Below are positions 1 through 7,063 of a stretch of DNA of 10,432 nt, piece by piece (position 1 is the stretch's first letter; each line of letters starts with the position of its first letter). Location of the stretch: positions 1 to 10,432 of the forward strand of contig JAISRP010000007.1 of assembly GCA_031273585.1 (NCBI GenBank), given 5' to 3'. This DNA comes from Synergistaceae bacterium. Lineage in GTDB: Bacteria > Synergistota > Synergistia > Synergistales > Synergistaceae. A model generated the notes under the pieces. The model ran no database searches. It had not been told where the DNA came from and worked only from the letters and a program-made list of their open reading frames with translations. The position numbers and the translations under genes were made by a program.

Positions 1-788
1 CGGGGAAGGCGTCCTCGGTCCGAATTTCGCCGCTCACAGACGGCAGAGGAATTTATTTTGGATTCGGAGAGGAACGCTATCGGATCACGGAGGCTAGGGC
101 GCAGGAGGCGCGGAGGAACACGACGATAACATTTCCCGGGGGGCAGACGGTGCAGACCGTCGAGCACCTGCTCTCTGCGGTGGCGGGGACGGGGCTCGAC
201 GACGTGCTGATAGAGCCCTTTGGGACTGAGATACCAGTGATGGACGGGAGCGCCATGCCGTTTGTGAGGCGCATCCTGGAGGTCGGGCTTGTCCAAAAGG
301 ACGAGATCAAAACTCAGTTTGCCCTCGCCGCGCCCGTCTGCGTCGATCTCGGCGACTCGATGATAACGGCAGTCCCGTCGGACTGCACGAGGCTGACCTA
401 CGTCATCGACTATCCCGGGACCGGCATAGGAACCGAGATGAAGGATGTAGTCCTGACTCAGGTGGCGTATATAGAGGAGATAGCGCCGGCCAGGACCTTC
501 GGGCTCCAGTCGGAGGTGGATTCGCTGAGGACGTCCGGCCTCGGGCTCGGAGGCGACTTCGGCAACGTGATGATAATAGGGGACGACGGCCCGCTGAACT
601 GCGTCGGCTACAGGGTCGAGAGGGAGTGCGCGTCGCACAAGGCATTGGACATGCTTGGGGACCTGGCCCTGCTGGGCGTCATCCCGCGGGCGCACTTCAC
701 CTGCGTGCGAGGCGGTCACAGGCTTCATTCAAAACTCACGCACAGGCTCGAGCGCATGGTCCGCCAGTGGGCGGACGGAGGGAGGTAG
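1..788 (+). CDS. lpxC: UDP-3-O-acyl-N-acetylglucosamine deacetylase LpxC (5' partial)
   Basis: Zinc-dependent cytoplasmic enzyme that removes the acetyl group from UDP-3-O-acyl-GlcNAc, the committed step of lipid A synthesis. The frame is open from base 3 to the TAG at 786-788, giving 261 visible residues. Aligned by its motifs to E. coli LpxC it lacks about 25 N-terminal residues, which lie upstream of the window. Visible family motifs, numbered from the first visible codon, are EHLLSA (E54, H55; E. coli E78/H79), the VMDGSA substrate-site motif at about 79-84, ARTFG at 163-167, GLGLGG at 179-184, SHKALD (H212, D216; zinc ligands H238/D242 in E. coli) and GH at H239 (H265). Spacing between these residues matches E. 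coli almost exactly, so the enzyme should be active. An ATG exists at 150, but it lies inside the conserved region and is not the start. The first gene visible in the cluster; fabZ follows after 4 bases. Confidence 0.96.
   Translation, partial: GKASSVRISPLTDGRGIYFGFGEERYRITEARAQEARRNTTITFPGGQTVQTVEHLLSAVAGTGLDDVLIEPFGTEIPVMDGSAMPFVRRILEVGLVQKDEIKTQFALAAPVCVDLGDSMITAVPSDCTRLTYVIDYPGTGIGTEMKDVVLTQVAYIEEIAPARTFGLQSEVDSLRTSGLGLGGDFGNVMIIGDDGPLNCVGYRVERECASHKALDMLGDLALLGVIPRAHFTCVRGGHRLHSKLTHRLERMVRQWADGGR
777..785 (+). promoter_or_regulatory. Shine-Dalgarno site that sets the fabZ GTG start
   Basis: The purine run GGAGGGAGG covers the last codons of lpxC. Its last GGAGG (781-785) lies 7 bases before the GTG at 793, an ideal spacing. 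The fabZ frame is open much further upstream, to an ATG at 655 inside lpxC. It also has an ATG at 838, which would cut off the N-terminal strand. This ribosome site favours GTG 793. Confidence 0.7.
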
Positions 789-792
789 GGCG

Positions 793-1299
793 GTGGCCGG
801 TAAGGGAACGAGGGAAAAGGGAGTTTACGACATAAATATGGTGAGGAAGTGTCTTCCTCACAGATACCCGTTTCTGCTGGTGGATCGCATAGAGGAGGTC
901 GACATGGACTCCCCCGAGAAGAGGATAGTGGGCTACAAGAACGTCACGGTGAACGAGCCGTTCTTCCAGGGGCACTTCCCCGAGGAGCCGATAATGCCGG
1001 GCGTGCTCATACTGGAGTCGATGGGGCAGGTCGGCTGCGTCATGATGGCTGCCGTCCAGATGGACGGCGCGCCGGAGGAGGAACAGAGCAAAGTCTTCCT
1101 GACCACGATATACGAGGCGAAGTTCAGGAAGCCAGTGATACCCGGCGACCAACTGCGGACGGAGGCCACGCTGATTCGTTTCAGGGGTAAGATGGGAAAG
1201 ATGAAGTTCGTTGGAACCGTCGACGGCGAGGTGGTGGCCGAGGCGGTCATGGGCTTCGTGAGGGCCTCGAATCTGACCGCTCGGGAAGGGGATGAATGA
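793..1299 (+). CDS. fabZ: 3-hydroxyacyl-ACP dehydratase FabZ
   Basis: Hot-dog-fold cytoplasmic dehydratase that converts (3R)-hydroxyacyl-ACP to trans-2-enoyl-ACP in fatty acid elongation. It competes with LpxA and LpxD for 3-hydroxyacyl-ACP, which is why it often sits in lipid A clusters. From GTG 793 the protein is 168 residues, slightly longer than the usual 140-155. Diagnostic motifs are LPHRYPFLLVDR (21-32), the active-site GHFP with catalytic His61, and the MPGVLILESMGQ block with catalytic Glu75. The 14-residue His-Glu spacing equals that of P. aeruginosa FabZ (H49/E63). Start choice rests on the strong GGAGG at 781-785; the first ten residues are a basic, non-conserved leader. Only 4 bases separate it from lpxC, and its stop overlaps the lpxA start by 8 bases. 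In Bacteroidetes the two proteins are fused as LpxC-FabZ; here they are adjacent but in different frames. Confidence 0.94.
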   Translation: MAGKGTREKGVYDINMVRKCLPHRYPFLLVDRIEEVDMDSPEKRIVGYKNVTVNEPFFQGHFPEEPIMPGVLILESMGQVGCVMMAAVQMDGAPEEEQSKVFLTTIYEAKFRKPVIPGDQLRTEATLIRFRGKMGKMKFVGTVDGEVVAEAVMGFVRASNLTAREGDE

Positions 1300-2134
1300 C
1301 GCTATGGGCGACTGCGTCATTCATCCTGCCGCGATGGTTTCCCCAATGGCGGAGCTGGGCAGCGGGGTAAGCGTCGGTCCGTGTTCCATCGTCGATCCCG
1401 GCGCCAGGATAGGCGACGGCACGACGATAGAGGCCTTCGTGCATATCACCGGATATGTAGAGGTGGGAAGGAACTGCCATATTTTTCAGAACACCGTCCT
1501 GGGGTGCGAGCCGCAGGATCACGATTTCGGCGGAGAGGCGTCGTACGTGCGCATAGGCAATGACGTGACGCTCCGCGAGAACGTGACGATAAACAGGGCC
1601 ACCGGGGAGGGAAACGAGACCTCCGTGGGGGACGGCTCGATGATAATGGAGGGCTGTCACCTCGGCCACAACGTAAAGATCGGCAGGCACTGCACCGTGT
1701 CCAACAAGGCTGGATTTTCCGGACACGTCTCGGTCGGGGACTACGTCGTGGTCGGGGGGATGGCTGGATTTCATCAGTTCGTGATGGTGGGAGTCCATGC
1801 CATGGTTGGCGGGCTGGCGAAGGTCACTAAGGACGTGCCCCCCTACTCCCTGGTCGACGGGCACCCGGCGAGGGTCCACGGGCTCAACGTCGTCGGGCTC
1901 CGCAGGAGGGGTTTCACCCAGGAGCAGAGGACTCGCATAAAGAACATCTACAAGGTGCTGTATGACAGGGGCATGAGGCGGAGCGACGCCATCGCCGAGG
2001 TAAAGCGCCTCTATCCCGGCGACGAGTTTGCAGAGGTCATAGCCGCGTTTGCCGGATCTCTCAAGAGGGGGCTTACGCCGTGGGCCGACGGAACAAGCCG
2101 CCGCAGGGGACAGGACTCGGAGGCGTCGCAGTGA
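1292..2134 (+). CDS. lpxA: UDP-N-acetylglucosamine acyltransferase LpxA
   Basis: First enzyme of lipid A synthesis: transfers a 3-hydroxyacyl chain from ACP to the 3-OH of UDP-GlcNAc in the cytoplasm. The 280-residue protein shows the left-handed beta-helix hexapeptide pattern over about residues 10-190 and a helical C-terminal domain with the family block GLRRRGF (202-208). Catalytic and substrate residues are all present at E. coli positions plus one: H123, H126 (catalytic base), H145, and H161-Q162. G174 aligns with E. coli G173, the acyl-chain ruler, so a long acyl chain would fit; this is inference. The C-terminus carries a basic/Ser-rich tail of about 18 residues beyond the usual end. 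The start at ATG 1292 follows GGGAAGGGG very closely. ATG 1304, four codons later, is a possible alternative. It overlaps fabZ by 8 bases; the next gene begins about 46 bases after its stop. Confidence 0.95.
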   Translation: MNDAMGDCVIHPAAMVSPMAELGSGVSVGPCSIVDPGARIGDGTTIEAFVHITGYVEVGRNCHIFQNTVLGCEPQDHDFGGEASYVRIGNDVTLRENVTINRATGEGNETSVGDGSMIMEGCHLGHNVKIGRHCTVSNKAGFSGHVSVGDYVVVGGMAGFHQFVMVGVHAMVGGLAKVTKDVPPYSLVDGHPARVHGLNVVGLRRRGFTQEQRTRIKNIYKVLYDRGMRRSDAIAEVKRLYPGDEFAEVIAAFAGSLKRGLTPWADGTSRRRGQDSEASQ

Positions 2135-2180
2135 CCTGTCCGTCCCTCGAGGCCTGCCGCCCAACGGCTTGACGCGCGGC

Positions 2181-3302
2181 ATGCCGATAGGCAGGAGAGC
2201 AGCCGACGGGCTCATTCTCGATCGCTTCGTAATGGGTCAGGTCCTGGCCCCATTTATGTTTGGCATTATGTCATTTTCCGTCATCCTCGTAGCTGGCAAC
2301 CTGCTCTTCAAATTGGCCGATCTCATGATCCAGCGGGGAGTGTCGTTTGGCGTGGTGGTGCGGCTGTTTCTCTACTCCCTCCCTGGCGTGATCGCGCTCA
2401 GTATGCCCATGAGCTGCCTCTTAGCGGCCCTCCTGGGCTTCGGAAGCATGTCCGCAAACTCGGAGCTCGTCGCGCTGAAGTCGGCTGGGGTTTCGTTCGG
2501 ACGCATAGTGAGGCCGCTCGTCATCTCTGGGGTGGCGGTCTCGCTGTCGGCGTTCCTGATGAACGAGACGCTGGTTCCCCTCTGCGGCCGGGCGGCGGCC
2601 AACGTGATGCGCTACGAGGTGTTCCGCTCGGTTCCGCCGGTGTTCAAGGAAAATGTTTTTATCAGGGAGGAGTCCGAGGGCATCCTGCGGAGGGTGTTTT
2701 ACATCGGCGCCGTCAGGCCGAGGTCCGGCGAGATGAGCGACATACTCGTCCAGGAGTTCGAGGACGGAAGGATAAAGCGTCTCGTCTCCGCGCCCAGGGG
2801 CAACTGGATCGACGGGGTATGGTGGATAGAGGAGGGACAGGTCTTCGAGGTGGCGCCTGACGGATCCGTCCGGGCGCTCTTTGCCTTCGACAGGCAGAAG
2901 CTGAACCTGGCCTCGGCTCCGTCCGACATCGACAGCAGCTCCAGCGACCCCTCCGCCATGAGCTTGGGCGAGCTCGGCAGGACGATAAAGCTAGCGGAGA
3001 TGCAGGGCAACGAGACAGGAAAGCTCTGGATGCTCCTCAACCTGAGGATAGCCGTCCCGTGGGCGAGCGTCGTCCTCGTGCTGGTGGGCGCCGCGGTGGG
3101 GAGCAGGCCGCAGCGGTCGTCGTCCGGGATGGGGCTGGGGCTCTCGGTCGTCATCGTGTTCACCTATTATGTCATAATGTCGTTCTGCAAATCGCTCGGG
3201 GAGGCCGGTTTTCTGCCGGGAGTCGTTGCGGCCTGGATTCCCAACGCCGCGTTCCTCGTAATAGGATCGATCCTGACGAGGCGCGCGAACAGGCTTGGCT
3301 GA
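2181..3302 (+). CDS. LptF/LptG-family LPS export permease
   Basis: Inner-membrane subunit of the YjgP/YjgQ family, which with LptB2 and LptC extracts LPS from the inner membrane. From ATG 2181 it is 373 residues, normal for the family. Hydrophobic segments I read at about 20-42, 59-88 and 109-130, then a periplasmic beta-rich domain at about 140-285, then three more at about 287-306, 315-337 and 344-365: the family's 3+3 layout. Family landmarks are LDRF near the N-terminus (13-16) and SELVALKSAG (94-103) between helices 2 and 3. The N-terminal LDR-type motif resembles LptG slightly more than LptF, but I cannot separate the two. No clear ribosome site precedes ATG 2181. TTG 2169 is an alternative, and ATG 2232 would remove the LDRF motif. 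The open frame reaches back to 2049 inside lpxA, which I do not accept as the start. Confidence 0.88.
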   Translation: MPIGRRAADGLILDRFVMGQVLAPFMFGIMSFSVILVAGNLLFKLADLMIQRGVSFGVVVRLFLYSLPGVIALSMPMSCLLAALLGFGSMSANSELVALKSAGVSFGRIVRPLVISGVAVSLSAFLMNETLVPLCGRAAANVMRYEVFRSVPPVFKENVFIREESEGILRRVFYIGAVRPRSGEMSDILVQEFEDGRIKRLVSAPRGNWIDGVWWIEEGQVFEVAPDGSVRALFAFDRQKLNLASAPSDIDSSSSDPSAMSLGELGRTIKLAEMQGNETGKLWMLLNLRIAVPWASVVLVLVGAAVGSRPQRSSSGMGLGLSVVIVFTYYVIMSFCKSLGEAGFLPGVVAAWIPNAAFLVIGSILTRRANRLG

Positions 3303-3311
3303 CATCGGGCT

Positions 3312-3325
3312 GCGCCCTGGGGCGC
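3312..3325 (+). other. Small GC-rich hairpin in the lptF/G–lpxI gap
   Basis: In the 55-base gap GCGCCC (3312-3317) is followed, after two bases, by its reverse complement GGGCGC (3320-3325). As RNA it would form a 5-bp stem with a four-base loop. There is no T-tract directly after it, so it is not a convincing terminator. It might influence message stability or processing between the two halves of the cluster. It could equally be chance in GC-rich sequence. Confidence 0.3.
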
Positions 3326-3343
3326 GTTCCGATCCCTGATTTT

Positions 3344-3350
3344 GAGGAGG
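3344..3350 (+). promoter_or_regulatory. Strong Shine-Dalgarno site of lpxI
   Basis: GAGGAGG ends 7 bases before ATG 3358. It is the clearest ribosome binding site in the window. It serves one of only two genes here that have a real gap in front of them, so lpxI can be translated independently of its upstream neighbour. Confidence 0.8.
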
Positions 3351-3357
3351 TTGTGCT

Positions 3358-4155
3358 ATGACGGTTGCTTTAGTGGCCGGAGAGGGGCTTCTGCCGGAGG
3401 AGATAGTGCGCCGGATGGCTGGCGGCGGTTCCAGGCCGGTCGTCTACGCAATCAGAGAAAATTACGAGTCGATCGCCCCTTACGCGCTCGACGTCGTCCC
3501 GGTGTTCAGGACCGAGCTTGCCGCGACGCTGAAGGACATGGCGTCGCGCGGGATAAAGAGCGTGATGTTCGCGGGCCTTGTGCCCAAGACGCTCATGTAC
3601 AGGAGCGCCATGCTGGACAGCATGGCGCGCAGCTTCGTGGCGTCGCTCGAATCGCGCGACGACCACTCGCTGCTGAGCGGCATAGTCGCCCTCTTCGAGA
3701 GGGCGGGGTTCGAGGTCGTGGGCTACAGGGACATCCTAGGCGACCTGCTCGCCTGCAGCGGCGTCGTCGCCGGCCGGCCCCCGTCCGACGAGGAGGCGGA
3801 GGAGGCGGCGTATGGGGTTGAGATAGCCCGCGTGATAGTGCCGCTCTCCTTCGGTCAGAGCGTGATAGTGAACAGAAGGTCGGTCGTGGCGGTGGAGGCG
3901 ATGGAGGGGACGGATGCCGCAATACTGCGGGCGGGCTCCCTCTGCAGGGGCGGGGTGCTCGTCAAGATGATCAAGCAGGGGCAGGACTCGCGCTACGACA
4001 TCCCGGTGGTGGGGCCCTCCACGCTCTCGCTGATGTCGCGGGCCGGACTCACCTGCCTGGCGATACATGCGGGCTGGACCCTGGTGCTCTCCCCGGAGGA
4101 ATTTTCAAAGGCGGCCGCTGAGAAGGACATCTCCGTGGTCGGAGTGGATTATTGA
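3358..4155 (+). CDS. lpxI: UDP-2,3-diacylglucosamine pyrophosphatase LpxI
   Basis: Hydrolyses UDP-2,3-diacylglucosamine to lipid X (2,3-diacylglucosamine-1-phosphate) and UMP. It is the unrelated substitute for LpxH in many bacteria outside the beta/gamma-proteobacteria, first characterised in Caulobacter. The 265-residue protein fits the family (formerly DUF1009). It has an N-terminal ALVAGEGLLP block (4-13), the FGQSVIV strand (165-171), the hallmark AVEAMEGTDA (178-187) with RAG after it, LVKMIKQGQD (201-210), and RYDIPVVG (212-219). The conserved Asp residues of the last two blocks belong to the metal/substrate region of the family. Small departures from the common pattern are SFGQ where DIGQ is usual and KQ where KP is usual. 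A strong ribosome site precedes the ATG. The TGA overlaps the TTG start of lpxB (TTGA), so the two are translationally coupled; LpxB uses the product of LpxI. Confidence 0.94.
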   Translation: MTVALVAGEGLLPEEIVRRMAGGGSRPVVYAIRENYESIAPYALDVVPVFRTELAATLKDMASRGIKSVMFAGLVPKTLMYRSAMLDSMARSFVASLESRDDHSLLSGIVALFERAGFEVVGYRDILGDLLACSGVVAGRPPSDEEAEEAAYGVEIARVIVPLSFGQSVIVNRRSVVAVEAMEGTDAAILRAGSLCRGGVLVKMIKQGQDSRYDIPVVGPSTLSLMSRAGLTCLAIHAGWTLVLSPEEFSKAAAEKDISVVGVDY

Positions 4156-5306
4156 CGAACGAATCCATCCTCGTGAGCGCGGGGGAGGTGTCGGGGGATC
4201 ACTACCTGGCCCGCATCGTGCCCTCGCTCAGGAACATGGGGTTTGACGGCAGGCTGTACGGGATGTGCGGGGAGGAGAGCGTGAGCGCCGGAGTGGAGAC
4301 GGTCTGGAGGAACGAGAGGCTGCACCTGATGGGCATAGTGGAGGTCATAGGAGCGATTAGGGGCGTCCTGGAGCTCATCGGCGAGATGTACGCCGAGGTC
4401 ATGAGGTCACGCCCGGCCGCGGTCGTTGTCGTGGACAGCCCGGACTTTCACCTGCCCCTCATCAGGAGGCTCCGGCGCGGCGGATACAGTGGCAAGATCG
4501 TCTACGTCTCCCCTCCTTCGGTGTGGGCTTGGCGCAGCTACAGGGTGAGGACTCTGGCCCGGTGCGTAGACCTGTGCCTGCCGCTGTTTCATTTCGAGCA
4601 CGATTACCTGTCCCGTCACGGGTGCAGGTCCGTCTGGATGGGGCACCCCCTCGTCGAGGAGCTCGCGGACCAGGGCTGCCGCCCCCTGTCCGGGCTCGGG
4701 ATACAGGGCAGGGGAGAGGGGTTTGACGATAACCGGATGATCGCCCTGCTCCCGGGGAGCAGGCGCATGGAGATAAAAAATCTTTACGCCGCCCTCTCGA
4801 GGGCGTACGATATTCTGACGGAGAGGGGGTATTCGCCGGTGTTCTCGCTGGCGCCCGGCCTGTCGGACGGCGCGCGTTCGCTCCTGATGTCAAATATCGA
4901 TGCCGAGTGCCGGGCCCATTTCGAGGGCCCCGGACGCGATCTGATGGCGGCCTCCCTGATGGTCATAGGTTCGAGCGGCACCGCGACGGCGGAGGCGCTG
5001 CTGCTGCGCCGCTACATGGTCGTGATGTACCGGCTGAGCCCGATGTCAGCGGTGATAGGCAAGCTGCTGCTGCCACGCGTCCGGTTCGCAATACCGAACA
5101 TCCTGGCCGGGGACGAATTTTACCCCGAGCTGCTGCAGCGGCGCGCGACGGGCGAGGCGGCGGCGGCGGAGGCGCTGGCATGGCTCGAGGCCGATGAATC
5201 GGTCAGGTCAGGCCGCCTGTCGAGGATGGAGGAGCTGGTCGGGCTCATGGGCGGCGGCGGCGTCTACGGATCCTGGTCCGGCCTGATACTGGAGGAGGCG
5301 AGGTGA
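4152..5306 (+). CDS. lpxB: Lipid-A-disaccharide synthase LpxB
   Basis: GT19 glycosyltransferase of the inner face of the inner membrane. It condenses UDP-2,3-diacylglucosamine with lipid X to give the beta-1,6-linked lipid A disaccharide-1-phosphate. The 384 residues match E. coli (382). Motifs in order: SAGEVSGD (9-16), VDSPDF (94-99; D98 coincides with the essential Asp98 reported for LpxB), PPSVWAW (121-127), GHPLVEE (164-170), LLPGSRRMEI (199-208, with R204 probably the conserved catalytic-site Arg), SSGTATAEALL (274-284), and the PNILAGDEFYPELLQ block (315-329). The start is TTG at 4152, overlapping the lpxI stop. A GGAG at 4141-4144 is spaced 7 bases away, and the first coded residues already lead into the conserved SAGEVSGD. 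The stop overlaps the msbA GTG as GTGA. A second LpxB-like domain lies further down the cluster, but this one carries the classical signature. Confidence 0.95.
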   Translation: MTNESILVSAGEVSGDHYLARIVPSLRNMGFDGRLYGMCGEESVSAGVETVWRNERLHLMGIVEVIGAIRGVLELIGEMYAEVMRSRPAAVVVVDSPDFHLPLIRRLRRGGYSGKIVYVSPPSVWAWRSYRVRTLARCVDLCLPLFHFEHDYLSRHGCRSVWMGHPLVEELADQGCRPLSGLGIQGRGEGFDDNRMIALLPGSRRMEIKNLYAALSRAYDILTERGYSPVFSLAPGLSDGARSLLMSNIDAECRAHFEGPGRDLMAASLMVIGSSGTATAEALLLRRYMVVMYRLSPMSAVIGKLLLPRVRFAIPNILAGDEFYPELLQRRATGEAAAAEALAWLEADESVRSGRLSRMEELVGLMGGGGVYGSWSGLILEEAR

Positions 5307-7063
5307 AGCTGGGACGCGATGATTTCAGGCCTTACGCGAGGCTGCTCGGGCACTGCCGCCCCTACTGCGGCAGGATCGCCGCCGCCCTGCTCTGCATGGT
5401 GACGTCGGCCCTGGCGGGCATAGCTCCGCCCTGGCTGATCAGGAGGGTGGTGGACGACGTGCTGATAGCGGGCGACAGCGCCGCGCTCAACCTGCTGGCC
5501 GTGGCCGTGGTCCTGCTCTCCGTCGTCAAGGTCTCCTTCGGCTACGGATACGCCTACCTCATGGCGTGGGTCGCGCAGAAGGTGATAATGGACATAAGGC
5601 TGAGGCTTTACGACAGGACTCAGAGGCTCTCGTTCAAGGTTCTCTACAGGAGGAGGATGGGGGAGTTCATGTCGATCATAACGAACGATGTGGCGACGCT
5701 CCAGGGCATCCTGACGACCTCGGTCGTCGACCTCGTCGTTCAGAGCGTGACATTTACGGGGATAGTCGGTTTTTTGCTTTTTATCAACTGGAGGCTGACG
5801 CTCGCGACGTTCGTCGTCATACCGATCGTGGTGTACGCCCTGGACAGGGCGTCGTCGAAGCTGAGGGCAGTCGGCGGCGCGATACAGGAGCAGTTGGCCC
5901 AGCTCTCCGGAATCGCCCAGGAGGCCCTGTCATCCGTGCGGATAGTGAGGGCTTTTGCCACGGAGAAGCTAGAGTTCGACCGGTTCGAGACGAAGAACAG
6001 GTCCCACTTCAAGGCCCTGATACGCGGCGCTCAGACGAAGGGAGTCCTGGAGGGCTTCGTCGAGATAGTTCTGATCTCCGCCATGTCCCTCATACTCTGG
6101 CTCGGCGGGAGGGACGTGGTGTCAGGTGGGCTTACCACCGGGGAGTTGATATCGTTTCTGACCTACATAGGCCTTATGGTGCAGCCCGTCCGCGTCATAT
6201 CGCGCGTCGTGAGCTCCATTCAGCAGGGCGTCGCGTCCGCCGACAGGATATTCGAGATCTTGGACGAGGAGGAGACCGCGCCGGAGACGCCGTCCGGGAT
6301 CGTGCCTGGAGACATGAGGGGCGAGATCGCCTTCGACGACGTCTGGTTCGCCTACGATGACGAGAGGTGGGTCCTGCGGGGGCTGTGCTTCCGGGTGGCG
6401 CCGGGGGAGCGGGTGGCGATAGTCGGGGCGACCGGGGCCGGCAAGTCGACGATCGGGGACCTGCTGCTGCGGTTTTACGATCCAACGAGAGGGAGGATCC
6501 TGATCGACGGGGTGGACCTGCGATGTCTCGACACCGCGGCCTACAGGCGCCGGGTCGGCGTCGTGCCGCAGGACCCAGCCCTCATGAAGGGGTCCATCTC
6601 ATATAATATTTCATACGGCTTCGGCTCCGCCACATTGAGTTCGGTAAGGAGCGCCGCCGAGACGGCCGGCATAGACGATTTTATCTCCTCGCTGCCGGAG
6701 GGCTATGAGTCCGGAGTCGGGGAGCGCGGAGTCACTCTGTCCGGGGGGCAGCGGCAGAGGGTTGCGATTGCGAGGGCGATAGTGAGGGACCCCGCGATAC
6801 TGCTGATGGACGAGGCGACGTCATCCCTCGACTCCATGGTCGAGTCGCAGGTTCAGAGCGCCATGAACGACGCCATGCTGGGCAGGACGTCAATCGTCAT
6901 AGCCCACAGGCTGTCCACCATCAGGGACTCGGACAGGATACTGGTCATCTCGGACGGCAAAATTATGGAGGAGGGGCGTCACGACGAGCTCATGAATTCC
7001 AGAGGGTACTACTTCAGCCTCTATTCGCTGCAGGGAGGGGCGGAGGATGCCGCGGATTCTTAA
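5303..7063 (+). CDS. msbA: Lipid A export ABC transporter MsbA (permease-ATPase half transporter)
   Basis: Homodimeric inner-membrane flippase, probably moving newly made Kdo-lipid A from the cytoplasmic to the periplasmic leaflet. The 586 residues are the usual size (E. coli 582). A membrane domain of six helices spans about 20-310. The ATPase domain has all motifs: Walker A GATGAGKST (375-383), Q-loop VVPQD (Q423), signature LSGGQRQR (479-486), Walker B ILLMDE (499-504), and switch His535 in IAHRLST. Type IV half-transporters with this layout include multidrug exporters, but the position between lpxB and lpxK makes the MsbA role much the most likely. It starts at GTG 5303, four bases after GGAGGAGG (5291-5298) and overlapping the lpxB stop. 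Its last 17 bases overlap the next gene. Confidence 0.92.
   Translation: MKLGRDDFRPYARLLGHCRPYCGRIAAALLCMVTSALAGIAPPWLIRRVVDDVLIAGDSAALNLLAVAVVLLSVVKVSFGYGYAYLMAWVAQKVIMDIRLRLYDRTQRLSFKVLYRRRMGEFMSIITNDVATLQGILTTSVVDLVVQSVTFTGIVGFLLFINWRLTLATFVVIPIVVYALDRASSKLRAVGGAIQEQLAQLSGIAQEALSSVRIVRAFATEKLEFDRFETKNRSHFKALIRGAQTKGVLEGFVEIVLISAMSLILWLGGRDVVSGGLTTGELISFLTYIGLMVQPVRVISRVVSSIQQGVASADRIFEILDEEETAPETPSGIVPGDMRGEIAFDDVWFAYDDERWVLRGLCFRVAPGERVAIVGATGAGKSTIGDLLLRFYDPTRGRILIDGVDLRCLDTAAYRRRVGVVPQDPALMKGSISYNISYGFGSATLSSVRSAAETAGIDDFISSLPEGYESGVGERGVTLSGGQRQRVAIARAIVRDPAILLMDEATSSLDSMVESQVQSAMNDAMLGRTSIVIAHRLSTIRDSDRILVISDGKIMEEGRHDELMNSRGYYFSLYSLQGGAEDAADS

Noticed and set aside
655..792. Upstream extension of fabZ into lpxC, or an LpxC-FabZ fusion by frameshift
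   Set aside because: Both proteins have proper ends, there is a good ribosome site at 781-785 and GTG at 793, and the residues coded upstream are not FabZ-like. A resequencing check would settle it.
736..1320. 194-codon minus-strand frame opposite fabZ
   Set aside because: Antisense shadow of a conserved gene, with no supporting start site or motif.
2049..2180. Longer N-terminus for the LptF/G permease starting inside lpxA
   Set aside because: The 44 extra residues are Arg/Pro-rich and out of frame with real lpxA coding. The family normally begins only a few residues before the LDRF-type motif.
1247..2215. 322-codon open frame on the minus strand opposite lpxA
   Set aside because: It lies wholly antisense to a strongly conserved gene, its translation has no recognisable motif, and long antisense frames are expected with GC-rich codon bias.
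5150..5175. GCG/GGC-rich simple repeat in lpxB
   Set aside because: It encodes a short Ala/Glu run in an expected C-terminal helix. It is short and imperfect, and ordinary for GC-rich coding DNA.
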